Below, one piece after another: positions 53,815 to 64,000 of a stretch of 64,000 nucleotides of DNA. The notes under the pieces were generated by a model. The model worked only from the letters and a program-made list of their open reading frames with translations. It ran no database searches and was not told the DNA's origin. The DNA is taken from the NCBI GenBank assembly GCA_002211745.1, contig CP022114.1, positions 1,054,001-1,118,000 of the forward strand, given 5' to 3'. Both the position numbers and the translations under genes were made by a program. Every line of letters starts with the position of its first letter. Positions within the stretch are counted from its first letter, which is position 1. This DNA is from Kluyvera genomosp. 3. Lineage in GTDB: Bacteria; Pseudomonadota; Gammaproteobacteria; Enterobacterales; Enterobacteriaceae.

Positions 53815-53845
53815 ATAAAAAAGCGCTCAATGAGCGCTTTTTTTG
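53815..53845. terminator. Bidirectional terminator between ratB and bamE
   Basis: AAAAAAGCGCTCA and TGAGCGCTTTTTTT form a clear stem with T and A tracts on both sides, serving two convergent genes. Confidence 0.93.
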
Positions 53846-53856
53846 TCACCGCTGAC

Positions 53857-54194
53857 TTATTTGGTCAGCGCTGGTTTGTTATCGATGTTGGTCAGCACAC
53901 CGCTGCTGTTGAAGGTCAACGTCAGCGTTTGTTGGGTTGCTTTTTCATGCCCAGGCTGCTGGCGGAAAACATAGAACCAGGTGTTGGTGCCGAACGGATC
54001 GGTCATCATCGGGGTACCTAAGGTGTAGGCGACCTGTTGTTGGGTCATGCCTGGACGAATTTTCGCTACATCGTTAGGTGCCAGGTAGTTCCCTGACTAA
54101 TATCAGGACGGTAAACCACTCGCTCCAGAGTGGAACAGCCTGCAGTCATCATCAGAAGAACCGCTGCGGCAGCAGTCAGCGTTTTACAGCGCAT
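53857..54194 (-). CDS. bamE: Outer-membrane assembly lipoprotein BamE (one-base frameshift near 54097)
   Basis: BamE (SmpA) is a lipoprotein of the beta-barrel assembly machine. ATG 54194 gives [20 protein letters not shown] with the lipobox TAGC (lipidated Cys about 20). The mature start is [16 protein letters not shown]. One G is missing near 54097; restoring it joins [20 protein letters not shown] and the end [11 protein letters not shown]. Repaired length is 112 residues, normal for the family. Confidence 0.95.
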
Positions 54195-54342
54195 AGTGAT
54201 TTGATTCCTTTTCGGGCCCGAGCAGTACGCGGCTCATATGTCATGTGCCGATGATAATAGACCTGAGGTAAGTTGGAAACCTTTGATATCAGGTCTTACG
54301 GCGTTTTTATTGTGAACTCAGACTCTAAGAAATCAAAAAAGT

Positions 54343-56002
54343 TTATGCGGCCAGCAACTCTTTCGCATTCGCCAGCGTATTACGGGTGACTTCACTGCCC
54401 CCAGCAGCCGCGCCAGCTCTTGCAGGCGAGCGCGTTTGTCCAGGGGTTGCATATGGGTTTCGGTCATTGCGCCGTCGGTCTCTTTGCTGACGTAGAGGTG
54501 GTGGTGCCCACAGCCTGCAACTTGCGGTAGGTGGGTCACACACATCACCTGGGTCGATTCACCCAGTTGGCGCAGCAACTGACCGACGACTGCCGCCGTT
54601 GGTCCGCTAATCCCGACGTCCACTTCATCAAAAATCAGCGCAGGCGTTTCCATCTTGCGTGCGGTAATCACCTGAATGGCCAGCGCGATACGCGACAGTT
54701 CACCGCCTGAGGCGACCTTGGCAATCGCCTGCAGTGGCTGCCCGGGTTAGTGGTGACGCGGAACTCAATACGATCTGCACCTTCGGCGGTCAGATGCTGT
54801 TCTTCAAAGCTGACGTCAATATCAAACAGGCCGTGCGGCATCGAGAGCATATGCATGCTGTCGGTAATCAGTTGCGCCAGCTCCTGTGCGCTGGCCTGAC
54901 GCTGCGCGTGCAGCTGGCGCGCGGTGTCCAGTGCCTGTTGGTGATAGCGAGAAACCGCCAGTTTGAGCGTTTCGAGTGAGTCGCTCTGGTCGTCGAGTAA
55001 CTGCTGTTCGTCCAACAGCGACTGGTAGTATTCAGGCAGCGCTTCCGGCGAGATTTGATGCTTCCGCGCCAGGGAAATCTGTTTTGACAGACGCTGTTCC
55101 AGCTCGAACAGACGGTTTGGATCGAGATCCATACGATCGCAATAATGGCGCAGTTCGTCGCTGGCCTCGCTGAGCTGAATGGCCGCTTCTTCCAGCATAT
55201 CCAGCACGCCGGAGAGTTTGCTGTCCATGCTCACCAGTTCACCGGCTAACTGGCGGGCGGTGTAGAGCTGGCTTTGCAGGTTTACGTCGTCGCCGTCGGC
55301 CAGGATAGCCAGCGCGTGCTGGCTCGTGGAGAGTAACTGGCCGCTATTTGCAAGGCGCTTGTACTCTTCATCGATTTGTTCATATTCACCGGGCTGCGGA
55401 TTGAACTCGATCAGCTCTTTCAGCTGGTATTGCAGCAGTTCGGCTCGCGCGGCACGTTCCTGGCTTTGCTGCTGGTGAGCCGCCAGATCGCGGCAGCTTT
55501 GGTGCCAGAGACGGTAATTTTCCGCCATTTGATGTGTGAGAGTCGATTCGCCTGCGTAGGCATCAAGCAGCGTTTTCTGGTGTTCGGATTTGACTAACTG
55601 CTGGTGTGCGTGCTGGCCGTGGATCTGAATAAGCAGCTGGCCCAGCTCGCGCAGTTGGGAAAGCGGTACGGCCGTGCCGTTAATAAAGCCACGAGAACGA
55701 CCGTCGCTGCTGATGACGCGGCGCAGCAGGCACTCGCGGCCATCTTCCAGCTGGTTTTCCTCGAGCCAGCGCAGGGCCGCAGGCGTGTCCTTCAGCGCAA
55801 AGCGCGCGCAGAGATCGGCGCGAGTGGCGCCAACGCGGACCATGTCGGCTTCCGCTCGGCCGCCCAGGCACAGCCCGAGGGCATCAATTGCAATAGATTT
55901 ACCCGCACCGGTTTCCCCGGTGATGGCCGTCATGCCGCTGTTGAAGTCGATTTCAAGTTCACGAACGATTGCAAAATTGCTGATGGTCAGTTGTGCCAAC
56001 AT
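54343..56002 (-). CDS. recN: DNA repair protein RecN (two one-base frameshifts)
   Basis: RecN is an SMC-like ATPase for double-strand-break repair. ATG 56002 gives [20 protein letters not shown], with Walker [17 protein letters not shown] coiled-coil arm is followed by the C-terminal head, where [13 protein letters not shown] bears the signature and [13 protein letters not shown] the Walker B. Breaks near 54746 and 54403 each need one base; the product ends [12 protein letters not shown]. Repaired length is about 553 residues, as in E. coli. It is LexA-regulated. Confidence 0.95.
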
Positions 56003-56011
56003 AGCCGCTTT

Positions 56012-56046
56012 CCTGTATGAAAACCCATAACTGTGTTTTCATACAG
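56012..56046 (-). promoter_or_regulatory. LexA boxes upstream of recN
   Basis: CTGTGTTTTCATACAG (56031-56046; CTGTATGAAAACACAG on the minus strand) is a full CTG-N10-CAG box. A second, imperfect box CTGTATGAAAACCCAT is at 56012-56027. Paired boxes before recN are the enterobacterial norm and give tight SOS repression. Confidence 0.85.
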
Positions 56047-56087
56047 TATAGACTGGTTTTTTATCCAGTAAAGAGGCGGCGATAAAA

Positions 56088-56966
56088 TTAGAACAATTTT
56101 TTTGACCAGCCAAGTTTTGTGCTTAATGTATTGAAATAGCTGTAGTCTTTAGGGTGAATGAGATTCAGGTGATAGTCGCTGCGGCGGATCAAGACATCTT
56201 CGCCTTCCTGGATGGGCAGGGCAATCTGGCTATCACAGCTGATTTCCAGGTCGCTGCGGCGGTGCGAAAAACGCAGGCGGATGGTGCTGTTGCTGTTAAT
56301 CACCAGCGGGCGCGCGGAGAGCGTATGCGGGAACATTGGCACCAGAGTAATCGCATCTAATGATGGGGTGAGAATCGGCCCGCCGGCGGAAAGTGAGTAG
56401 GCGGTGGAGCCGGTTGGGGTGGAGATAATCAGGCCATCGGAACGCTGGGAGAAGGCGAAGGTCTCGTCGATATACACTTCAAACTCAATCATGTGCGCCA
56501 CTTTGCCCGGGTGCAGCACGACTTCGTTGATGGCGGTGCTGATCCGCTTTTGGCAGTTCTGCTGGCACACCTGTGCTTCCAGTAAGAAGCGCTTTTCAGC
56601 AATGTAATTGCCGTCCAGCACGTCGGCAAGCTGCTGATGGGCGTTGTCCGGGTCAAGGTCGGTCAGGAAGCCGAGGTTGCCGCGGTTAATGCCAATGACG
56701 CTGATGTCGTAGCGTGCGAGAGTACGCGCCGCGCCGAGCATATTGCCGTCGCCGCCAACCACCACCGCGAGATCCGCTTTTTGACCAATTTCGGCCAGCG
56801 TGCCGGTTTTCACATTATCGAGCTTCAGCTCCTGGGCTATCTGGCGCTCAACAATCACATCGAGGCCTTTGGTGCACAGCCAGCGATAGAGCATTTCATG
56901 TGTCGTCAGGGCCGTCGGGTGACGAGGGTGTCCTACAATACCGATACACTTGAAATGATTGTTCAT
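56088..56966 (-). CDS. nadK: NAD kinase
   Basis: NadK phosphorylates NAD to NADP, the only route to NADP in the cell. The intact 292-residue protein carries the GGDGN motif ([17 protein letters not shown], about residue 72) and the second active motif [17 protein letters not shown]. It is divergent from grpE, with a short intergenic region containing the heat-shock promoter of grpE. Confidence 0.98.
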   Translation of the reverse strand: MNNHFKCIGIVGHPRHPTALTTHEMLYRWLCTKGLDVIVERQIAQELKLDNVKTGTLAEIGQKADLAVVVGGDGNMLGAARTLARYDISVIGINRGNLGFLTDLDPDNAHQQLADVLDGNYIAEKRFLLEAQVCQQNCQKRISTAINEVVLHPGKVAHMIEFEVYIDETFAFSQRSDGLIISTPTGSTAYSLSAGGPILTPSLDAITLVPMFPHTLSARPLVINSNSTIRLRFSHRRSDLEISCDSQIALPIQEGEDVLIRRSDYHLNLIHPKDYSYFNTLSTKLGWSKKLF

Positions 56967-57014
56967 TTTCTGAATGTCCTTGTGCCGAAGATTGGTGACA
57001 ATGTGAGAGCTTCC

Positions 57015-57040
57015 CTTGAAACCCGAAATCTTATCCCATA
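57015..57040 (+). promoter_or_regulatory. Sigma-32 heat-shock promoter of grpE
   Basis: CTTGAAA (57015-57021) and CCCATA (57035-57040) are 13 bases apart, close to the RpoH consensus (CTTGAAA, then CCCCAT). The -10 run is CCC where the consensus has CCCC, possibly the same deletion error. It is about 45 bases before the start codon. Confidence 0.8.
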
Positions 57041-57086
57041 ATAAGCCAAGTTAGCGAGATGATTGCGAAAAAACGCGGAGAAATTC

Positions 57087-57678
57087 ATGAGTAGTAAAGA
57101 ACAGAAAACGCCTGAGGGCAATCCCGGAAGAAATTATCATGGAACAGCACGAAGAAGTTGAGGCGGTTGAACCAGACGCTTCTGCTGAGCAGGTGGATCC
57201 GCGCGACGAAAAAATTGCGAACCTTGAATCGCAGTTGGCGGAAGCCGAAACTCGCGAGCGCGAAAGTGTGCTGCGTGTGAAGGCCGAGATGGAAAACCTG
57301 CGTCGTCGCACTGAAATTGACGTTGAGAAGGCGCACAAGTTTGCGCTGGAAAAATTCGTCAACGAACTGCTGCCGGTGCTGGATAGCCTCGACCGCGCGC
57401 TGGAAGTGGCCAACAAAGACGGCGACGCGATGGCGGCGATGATCGAAGGTATTGAACTGACGCGTAAGTCGATGCTGGACGTGGTCGCGAAATTTGGCGT
57501 GCAGGTTGTCGCCGATATCGACGTGCCGATGGATCCGAACGTTCACCAGGCGATTGCGATGGTGGAGTCTGACGAAGTGGCCGCTGGCAACGTGCTGATG
57601 GTGATGCAGAAGGGTTACACCCTGAACGGTCGTACTATTCGCGCGGCGATGGTGTCTGTTGCGAAAGCGAAGGCATAA
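57087..57678 (+). CDS. grpE: Nucleotide exchange factor GrpE (two one-base frameshifts near 57114-57122)
   Basis: GrpE is the thermosensing exchange factor of DnaK. ATG 57087 gives [11 protein letters not shown], then one G and one C are missing within ten bases (about 57113 and 57122). After repair it reads [20 protein letters not shown] and joins the intact frame with the long helix ([40 protein letters not shown]) and the beta domain ending [14 protein letters not shown]. Repaired length is 197 residues, exactly that of E. coli GrpE. It is under sigma-32 control. Confidence 0.95.
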
Positions 57679-57689
57679 CCTTCGCGTTA

Positions 57690-57713
57690 CCCTCTCCCCA
57701 GCCGGGGAGAGGG
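57690..57713. terminator. Terminator hairpin between grpE and corB
   Basis: CCCTCTCCCC and GGGGAGAGGG form a perfect 10-bp stem with a short AGCC loop between two convergent genes. This sequence also recurs as an intergenic hairpin in other enterobacterial genomes. Confidence 0.75.
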
Positions 57714-57719
57714 ATATCT

Positions 57720-59004
57720 TTAATCCTTCACGCTTTCCCGTAGCGGTTTCACCGGTTCACCTGCACCTGCTTAATCACGTTATCCTGCACCTCGAGAATA
57801 TCGATATCATACTGGGCAATGCGAACGCGCGTGCCTGCAGCCGGAATCTCTTCCAGTGCTTCAACAATCATCCCGTTCATGGTGCGCGCTTCGTCTTCCG
57901 GCAGGTGCCAGTTGAAGGCTTTATTCAGTTCGCGCACGTTGGCGCCGCCGTCGATAATGACGGAGCCATCATTTTGCGGGTTAACTTCTTCGGCAAGCGA
58001 TGGTGACATAGAGGTGGTGAAGTCGCCGACGATCTCTTCCAGAATGTCTTCCACCGTCACCAGCCCCTGGATATCGCCATACTCGTCAACCACCAGTCCA
58101 CTTTCTTCTTATTGCGCTGGAATTTCACCAACTGGGTGCTGAGCGGCGTTCCCTCTGGCACGAAGTAAATCTCATCGGCGGCGCGTAGCATCACCTCTTT
58201 GGTGAACTCTTTTTTCTCGGTCATCAGACGGTAGGCTTCGCGCACGCGCAGCATACTGATGGCGTCGTCGAGGCTATCGCGGTACAGCACGATGCGACCA
58301 TGCGGCGAGTGGGTGAGCTGGCGGACGATAGATTTCCAGTCGTCGTTGATGTTGATACCGACGATTTCGTTGCGCGGCACCATAATGTCATCGACGCTAA
58401 CTTTTTCCAGATCCAGCACCGACAGCAGCATGTCCTGATTGCGGCGTGAAATCTGCGAGCGGGATTCATTCACGATGGTGCGCAGCTCATCTTTGCTGAG
58501 CGCGCTGCTGATAGTGATGTCGGTTTTAATGCCCATCATGCGCATCAGGATGCGGGTGATGAGGTTAAGCAGCCAGACCAGCGGCATCATCAGAACTTGC
58601 AGCGGCGCGAGCAGGAAGCTGCTGGGATAGGCGACCTTTTCCGGGTAGAGCGCGGCGATGGTTTTGGGCAGCACTTCAGCGAACACCAGTACCACAAAGG
58701 TCAGCACGCCGGTAGCGATGGCGACGCCCAGATCGCCATACAGGCGCATGCCGACAATGGTACCGAGCGCGGAAGCCAGTATGTTGACCAGGTTGTTGCC
58801 AATCAGCACCAGGCTGATGAGACGGTCAGGCTTTTTCAGCAGCTTTTCAACTCGCCGCGCGGATTTGTCGCCCTGCTTCGCCAGATGACGTAGTCGATAG
58901 CGATTGAGCGTCATCATGCCGGTTTCAGAACCGGAGAAATAGGCGGAGATGACCACCATGATGATCAGCGTCACGATCAGCGTGGTGGTAGAGATATGTT
59001 CCAA
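57720..59004 (-). CDS. yfjD: CNNM/CBS-domain Mg/Co efflux-type protein CorB (YfjD) (two one-base frameshifts)
   Basis: This inner-membrane protein of the CorB/CorC (CNNM) family, linked to cobalt and magnesium homeostasis, starts at TTG 59004 (EHISTTTLIVTLIIMVVISA). The order is a DUF21 membrane domain with SGSETGMMTLNRYRLRHLA, then two CBS domains (about 190-320) and a CorC/HlyC C-terminal domain (GDFTTSMSPSLAEEV). One base is missing near 58098 (RNKKK-VGLVVDEYG) and one near 57755 (QVNPVKPLRESVKD). Repaired length is 428 residues. The Salmonella homologue is CorB. It follows ypjD by 16 bases. Confidence 0.93.
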
Positions 59005-59020
59005 GAGAATTCCTTAGTAC

Positions 59021-59811
59021 TTAGCCCACGAATTGTTGAATCACGCGGCTACCAAAGTAGGCGAGCGTCAGAATGCCAGCGCCCGCCACGTTAAACCAAA
59101 CCACCCGGCGACCGCGCCACCCTTCGTGATAGTGACCCCATAACAACACGATATAGACGAACCAGGCGATGATGGAAAGGACAGCCTTGTCGATATTTTC
59201 CATGCTAAAGAGGTTATGCATGTAAAACAGGCCGGTACAGAGGGTCAGCGTGAGCAGAACGACGCCAACCTGGGTGATGTGAAACATTTTGCGCTCAATG
59301 ACCATCAGTGGCGGCATTTCGTGATTGAACGCCAGCTTCTTATTCTTGAGCTGATAGTCAATCCATGCCAGCTGTAGCGCATACAGAGCGGCAATAATCA
59401 GCGTCGCGTAGGAGAACAGCGACAGGCCGATATGCACCATCATCCCCGGTGTCGCTTCCAGATGGGTAATAAACTCATTGGGCATAAAGGTGGCGAAGGC
59501 GAGATTGATCAGCGCGAAGGCATAGACGATGGGCAACAGCAGCCAGCCGCGGTTACGCGAAGCCACGATGGTCATCACCGTACAGATCATCAGGCTCACC
59601 AGCGAGCCAACGTTTAACAGGCTGAGATTCTGCCCGCTGTCACCGCCGGCAGGATACGGGCTTCCAGCGCAAATGCATGGCACACCAGCGCCACGGTGGC
59701 GGAAAGAATCGCCATACGCCGCCAGCCGCTGTTTTTTTGCAGCAGTCCGGGGATGATCAGCGCCAGGCTGATGGAGTAGGCAACAAGCGCGAGCAGGGCA
59801 AACACAGGCAT
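59021..59811 (-). CDS. ypjD: Cytochrome c assembly-family membrane protein YpjD (one-base frameshift near 59650)
   Basis: The eight-helix inner-membrane protein is of the CcmC/CcsA-like family. ATG 59811 gives MPVFALLALVAYSISLALII. One base is missing near 59650, between RILPA and GDSGQNLSLLNVGSLVSLMI. The end is FGSRVIQQFVG. Repaired length is about 263 residues. In E. coli ypjD forms an operon with yfjD/corB; the physiological substrate is not settled. It is divergent from ffh. Confidence 0.92.
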
Positions 59812-60033
59812 AAAGAGTCGGCAGTCGTCAAAGTGAAGAAAGAGAAGCAGTATATACGCAAAATCCTCGAGTTGTATCAAGGCGCACAGGTGGTGTGAGG
59901 GCGATGGCGTCACGTTACGCGATATCAGCGCCAACCACGGCCTCACAACTCGCCCGGTGTCGTGTTATACTCCGCAAATTTCCGTTTTTTTGTCGCGTAA
60001 GCGACTCACCGTTTCCACCCCAGGCGAGAGACA

Positions 60034-61396
60034 ATGTTTGATAATTTAACCGATCGTTTGTCGCGCACGCTGCGCAATATCAGTGGCCGTGGACGCCTTA
60101 CTGAAGACAACGTAAAAGAGACGCTGCGCGAAGTGCGCATGGCGCTGCTGGAGGCTGACGTTGCGCTGCCGGTAGTGCGTGATTTTATCAATCGCGTAAA
60201 AGAAAAAGCGGTTGGTCATGAAGTTAACAAAAGCCTGACCCGGGCCAGGAATTCGTCAAAATCGTGCGTAGCGAACTGGTTTCGGCGATGGGCGAAGAGA
60301 ACCAGACGCTGAACCTCGCCGCGCAGCCGCCGGCAGTCGTGCTGATGGCGGGCCTGCAGGGTGCGGGTAAAACCACCAGCGTCGGTAAGCTGGGTAAATT
60401 CCTGCGCGAGAAGCACAAGAAGAAAGTCTTGGTGGTTTCTGCCGACGTTTATCGCCCGGCGGCGATCAAACAGCTGGAAACCCTGGCTGAACAGGTTGGT
60501 GTGGACTTCTTCCCGTCTGACGTTGGCCAGAAGCCTATCGACATCGTTAACGCGGCGCTGAAAGAAGCGAAGCTGAAATTCTACGACGTGCTGCTGGTGG
60601 ATACCGCCGGTCGTCTGCACGTTGATGAAGCGATGATGGACGAAATCAAACAGGTTCACGCGGCGATTAAGCCCGTTGAAACTCTGTTTGTCGTTGACGC
60701 GATGACCGGTCAGGATGCGGCAAACACCGCCAAGGCCTTTAACGAAGCGCTGCCGCTGACCGGCGTAGTGCTGACCAAGGTCGACGGTGATGCGCGCGGC
60801 GGTGCGGCACTCTCTATTCGTCACATTACCGGCAAACCGATTAAATTCCTCGGCGTCGGCGAGAAAACCGAAGCGCTGGAGCCGTTCCACCCGGACCGTA
60901 TCGCTTCCCGTATCCTCGGCATGGGCGACGTGCTGTCGCTGATCGAAGATATCGAGAGCAAGGTTGACCGCGCGCAGGCTGAGAAGCTGGCGACCAAGCT
61001 GAAGAAGGGCGATGGTTTCGACCTGAACGACTTCCTGGAACAGCTCAAGCAGATGAAAAACATGGGCGGCATGGCGAGCCTGATGGGCAAACTGCCGGGC
61101 ATGGGCCAGATTCCAGACAACGTTAAATCGCAGATGGATGACAAAGTGCTGGTGCGTATGGAAGCGATCATCAACTCGATGACGCTGAAAGAGCGCGCGA
61201 AGCCGGAAATCATCAAAGGTTCCCGTAAGCGTCGTATCGCCCAGGGCTGCGGCCTGCAGGTGCAGGACGTGAACCGTCTGCTCAAGCAGTTCGACGACAT
61301 GCAGCGCATGATGAAAAAGATGAAGTCGAAAGGCGGCATGATGAAAATGATGCGCGGAATGAAGGGTATGATGCCCCAGGATTCCCCGGCAGATAA
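60034..61396 (+). CDS. ffh: Signal recognition particle GTPase Ffh (two one-base frameshifts)
   Basis: Ffh is the GTPase of the SRP that targets inner-membrane proteins with FtsY and 4.5S RNA. ATG 60034 gives MFDNLTDRLSRTLRNISGRG. The N domain has ALLEADVALPVV, the G domain has G1 GLQGAGKTT (about residue 107), DTAGRL and TKVDGDARGG, and the C-terminal M domain is Met-rich. A C is missing near 60241 (SLT-PGQEF) and another near 61378 (MMPPGFPGR); the stop is TAA 61394-61396. Repaired length is 454 residues. The gene is indispensable, so both breaks are taken as artefacts. Confidence 0.97.
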
Positions 61397-61411
61397 TACG
61401 GATTGCATTTT

Positions 61412-61751
<340 letters not shown>

Positions 61752-61769
61752 TCTGTCACGGTGGTCATG

Positions 61770-62317
61770 ATGAGCAAGCAACACACCGCACAAGCACCTG
61801 TTGATCCGATCGTATTGGGGAAAATGGTTCTTCCTACGGTATCCGTGGTTGGCTCAGAGTGTTTTCCTCCACCGAAGACGCCGAAAGCATTTTTGACTAT
61901 CAGCCCTGGTTAATCCAGAAGGCGGGTCAGTGGCAGACCGTTGAGCTGGAAAGCTGGCGCTACCACAATCAGGATATCGTCATTAAGCTGAAAGGCGTTG
62001 ACGATCGCGATGCCGCGAATCTGCTGACGAACTGCGAAATTATCGTGGATTCCTCGCAGCTGCCGGCGCTGGAAGATGGAAGCTATTACTGGAAAGACCT
62101 GATGGGCTGCCAGGTAGTGACCACGGAAGGCTACGGTCTCGGTAAAGTCATCGATATGATGGAAACCGGGTCGAATGACGTTCTCGTCATTAAGGCAAAC
62201 CTGAAAGATGCATTTGGCATCAAGGAGCGGTTGGTTCCGTTCCTCGATGGGCAGGTTATCAAGAAAGTCGATCTCGCTACTCGTACTATCGAAGTAGATT
62301 GGGATCCTGGTTTTTAA
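61770..62317 (+). CDS. rimM: 16S rRNA processing protein RimM (one-base frameshift near 61827)
   Basis: RimM assists maturation of the 30S head with protein S19. I chose ATG 61770 ([20 protein letters not shown]) over the adjacent ATG 61767. One G is missing near 61827, splitting the frame before [20 protein letters not shown]. The PRC-barrel end reads [20 protein letters not shown]. Repaired length is 182 residues, equal to E. coli. Confidence 0.95.
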
Positions 62318-62347
62318 ACCACCGGATAAACGGTAAAAGACGGCGCT

Positions 62348-63114
62348 ATGTGGATTGGCATAATTAGCCTGTTTCCTGAAATGTTCCGCGCAATTACCGA
62401 TTACGGGGTAACTGGCCGGGCAGTAAAAAATGGCCTGCTGAGCATCCAGAGCTGGAGTCCTCGTGACTTCACGCATGACCGGCACCGTACCGTGGACGAT
62501 CGTCCTTACGGCGGCGGACCGGGATGTTAATGATGGTGCAACCTTTACGGGACGCCATTCATGCAGCAAAAGCCGCGGCAGGTGAAGGCGCAAAGGTGAT
62601 TTATCTGTCACCTCAGGGACGTAAGCTTGATCAAGCGGGCGTCAGCGAACTGGCCACGAATCAAAAGCTGATTCTGGTATGTGGTCGCTACGAAGGTATC
62701 GATGAGCGTGTGATTCAGACCGAAATTGACGAAGAATGGTCTATCGGCGATTACGTTCTCAGCGGTGGAGAGTTACCGGCAATGACGCTGATCGACTCCG
62801 TTTCCCGGTTTATTCCGGGTGTACTGGGTCATGAAGCATCAGCAATCGAAGATTCGTTTGCTGACGGGTTGCTGGACTGCCCGCACTATACCCGCCCTGA
62901 AGTGTTGGAAGGAATGGAAGTACCGCCGGTTCTGCTGTCGGGAAACCATGCCGAGATACGTCGCTGGCGTTTGAAGCAGTCGCTGGGCCGCTCCTGGCTT
63001 AGAAGACCTGAACTTCTGGAAAACCTGGCTCTGACTGAAGAGCAAGCAAGGTTGCTGGCGGAGTTCAAACAGGAACACGCGCAACAGCAACATAAACATG
63101 ATGGGCTGGTCTGA
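62348..63114 (+). CDS. trmD: tRNA (guanine-N1)-methyltransferase TrmD (one-base frameshift near 62523)
   Basis: TrmD makes m1G37, which prevents +1 frameshifting, and is essential. ATG 62348 gives [20 protein letters not shown] and [11 protein letters not shown]. One G is missing near 62523; restoring it joins [20 protein letters not shown] and the SAM-knot motifs [12 protein letters not shown] and [16 protein letters not shown]. It ends [12 protein letters not shown]. Repaired length is 255 residues, equal to E. coli. Confidence 0.97.
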
Positions 63115-63151
63115 GACCCCAAATATCAGTTTACCCAGGATAAGAGATTAA

Positions 63152-63502
<351 letters not shown>

Positions 63503-63529
63503 GATTCGCGCAAGCGACATCCTGTTAGA

Positions 63530-63560
63530 AAGGGCTGGCCGAAAGGCTGGCCCTTTTTTT
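63530..63560 (+). terminator. rplS operon terminator
   Basis: AGGGCTGGCC and GGCTGGCCCT pair (with two G-U pairs) around a GAAA tetraloop and run into TTTTTTT. It is a strong intrinsic terminator. Confidence 0.93.
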
Positions 63561-63633
63561 ATCCTCAAACGCACCATGCGTTAACATTTGGTTGTTAAAT
63601 CATTTACAATGCCCTCATTCATTGGAGGGTAGT

Positions 63634-64000
63634 GTGAGCGGCAGAGCATCCAACATCACAGCACTGAAACAGTGGGCCGCCAGGCTTGCGCTGTTGGCTA
63701 TGGCGCTGATTATCTTTGCTCCGCTGGTCTCTGTGTCGCTACAGCAATCGCCGATGAGCGCGATGCCCGGTATGCACCATGAGATGAGTATGCCAATGCC
63801 CACGCATCATTCGATGCCGGACAGCATGCCCATCGACCACGGTGAGGCCTGTGGCTACTGCGTGCTGTTGGCCCATGTTCCCGGCATGATGCTGGCGCTG
63901 TGCGTACTGCTGTGCGCGCTGTTGCTGCGCGTGACGATTACCGCTTTCCCGCCGCTGGTGACCCACTGGCGCTATTTCCCCTGGCTCTTCCCGATACCGC
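63634..64000 (+). CDS. DUF2946-like Met/His-rich membrane protein, 5' part only
   Basis: The open frame from GTG 63634 (SGRASNITALKQWAARLALL) runs off the window. After one hydrophobic segment it has a Met/His/Pro-rich stretch (MPGMHHEMSMPMPTHHSMP, about residues 47-67) and then CGYC at about residue 77, followed by a second hydrophobic segment. This is the pattern of DUF2946 proteins found near copper genes. Metal binding, probably of copper, is inferred from Met/His content. GGAGGG precedes the start. Confidence 0.7.
   Translation, partial: MSGRASNITALKQWAARLALLAMALIIFAPLVSVSLQQSPMSAMPGMHHEMSMPMPTHHSMPDSMPIDHGEACGYCVLLAHVPGMMLALCVLLCALLLRVTITAFPPLVTHWRYFPWLFPIP

Overview
The window is chromosomal DNA of a member of the Enterobacteriaceae, in the Enterobacter/Klebsiella/Salmonella neighbourhood. 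The genus cannot be settled from sequence reading alone. The evidence is the conserved backbone order pncC-recA-recX-alaS-csrA-serV/argVYZQ-yqaB-yqaA-gshA-micA-luxS ... emrB-emrA-mprA-ygaY-proX-proW-proV ... ygaM-ygaC-alaE ... ygaP-ygaV ... ssrA ... smpB-ratAB-bamE-recN-nadK-grpE-corB-ypjD-ffh-rpsP-rimM-trmD-rplS, a tmRNA tag of ANDENYALAA, an ERIC repeat and a MicA sRNA.

Layout. 1-6.2 kb: SOS repair (recA, recX), alaS, csrA and a serine/arginine tRNA operon. 6.3-10.2 kb: a BON lipoprotein, yqaBA, glutathione synthesis (gshA), MicA and luxS. 10.4-14.7 kb: an accessory sugar cassette (GPH-type transporter plus a domain-permuted GH3 glycosidase). 14.7-22.9 kb: the emrRAB efflux locus, an MFS transporter (ygaY) and the proVWX osmoprotectant uptake operon. 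23.2-28.1 kb: a MocR regulator divergent from an AhpD-like gene, at the place where nrdHIEF lies in E. coli, then ygaM, ygaC, alaE, a DUF2158 gene and ygaVP. 28.6-33.6 kb: a chaperone-usher fimbrial operon. 33.7-35.5 kb: a periplasmic protein with LEA-like 11-residue repeats, a YfcZ/YiiS-like gene and tmRNA. 35.6-51.7 kb: an SPI-9-like locus between ssrA and smpB, with a complete type I secretion system and one giant Ig-repeat adhesin (BapA type, about 3,750 codons). 52.4-64 kb: essential backbone (tmRNA partner SmpB, BamE, RecN, NadK, GrpE, Mg/Co homeostasis, SRP, and the rpsP-rimM-trmD-rplS operon), ending in a partial Met/His-rich DUF2946-like gene.

The most important reading caution is that about 60-70 single-base deletions, nearly all inside short G or C runs, interrupt otherwise normal genes, including indispensable ones (alaS, ffh, trmD, grpE, bamE, csrA) and one tRNA. 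Restoring one base in each case gives a full-length family protein. I treat these as assembly or base-calling errors. Frameshifted genes are therefore annotated as whole CDSs with the break positions noted, and an apparent ProV-ProW fusion is rejected as a product of the same error.

Functionally the window joins envelope and surface functions (fimbriae, BapA-type adhesin, BON lipoprotein, BamE, MicA) with stress handling (SOS, heat shock, osmotic stress, glutathione, drug efflux). The accessory blocks (sugar cassette, MocR pair, fimbriae, LEA-like gene, Bap locus) sit at discrete joints of the conserved backbone, two of them next to tRNA or tmRNA genes.
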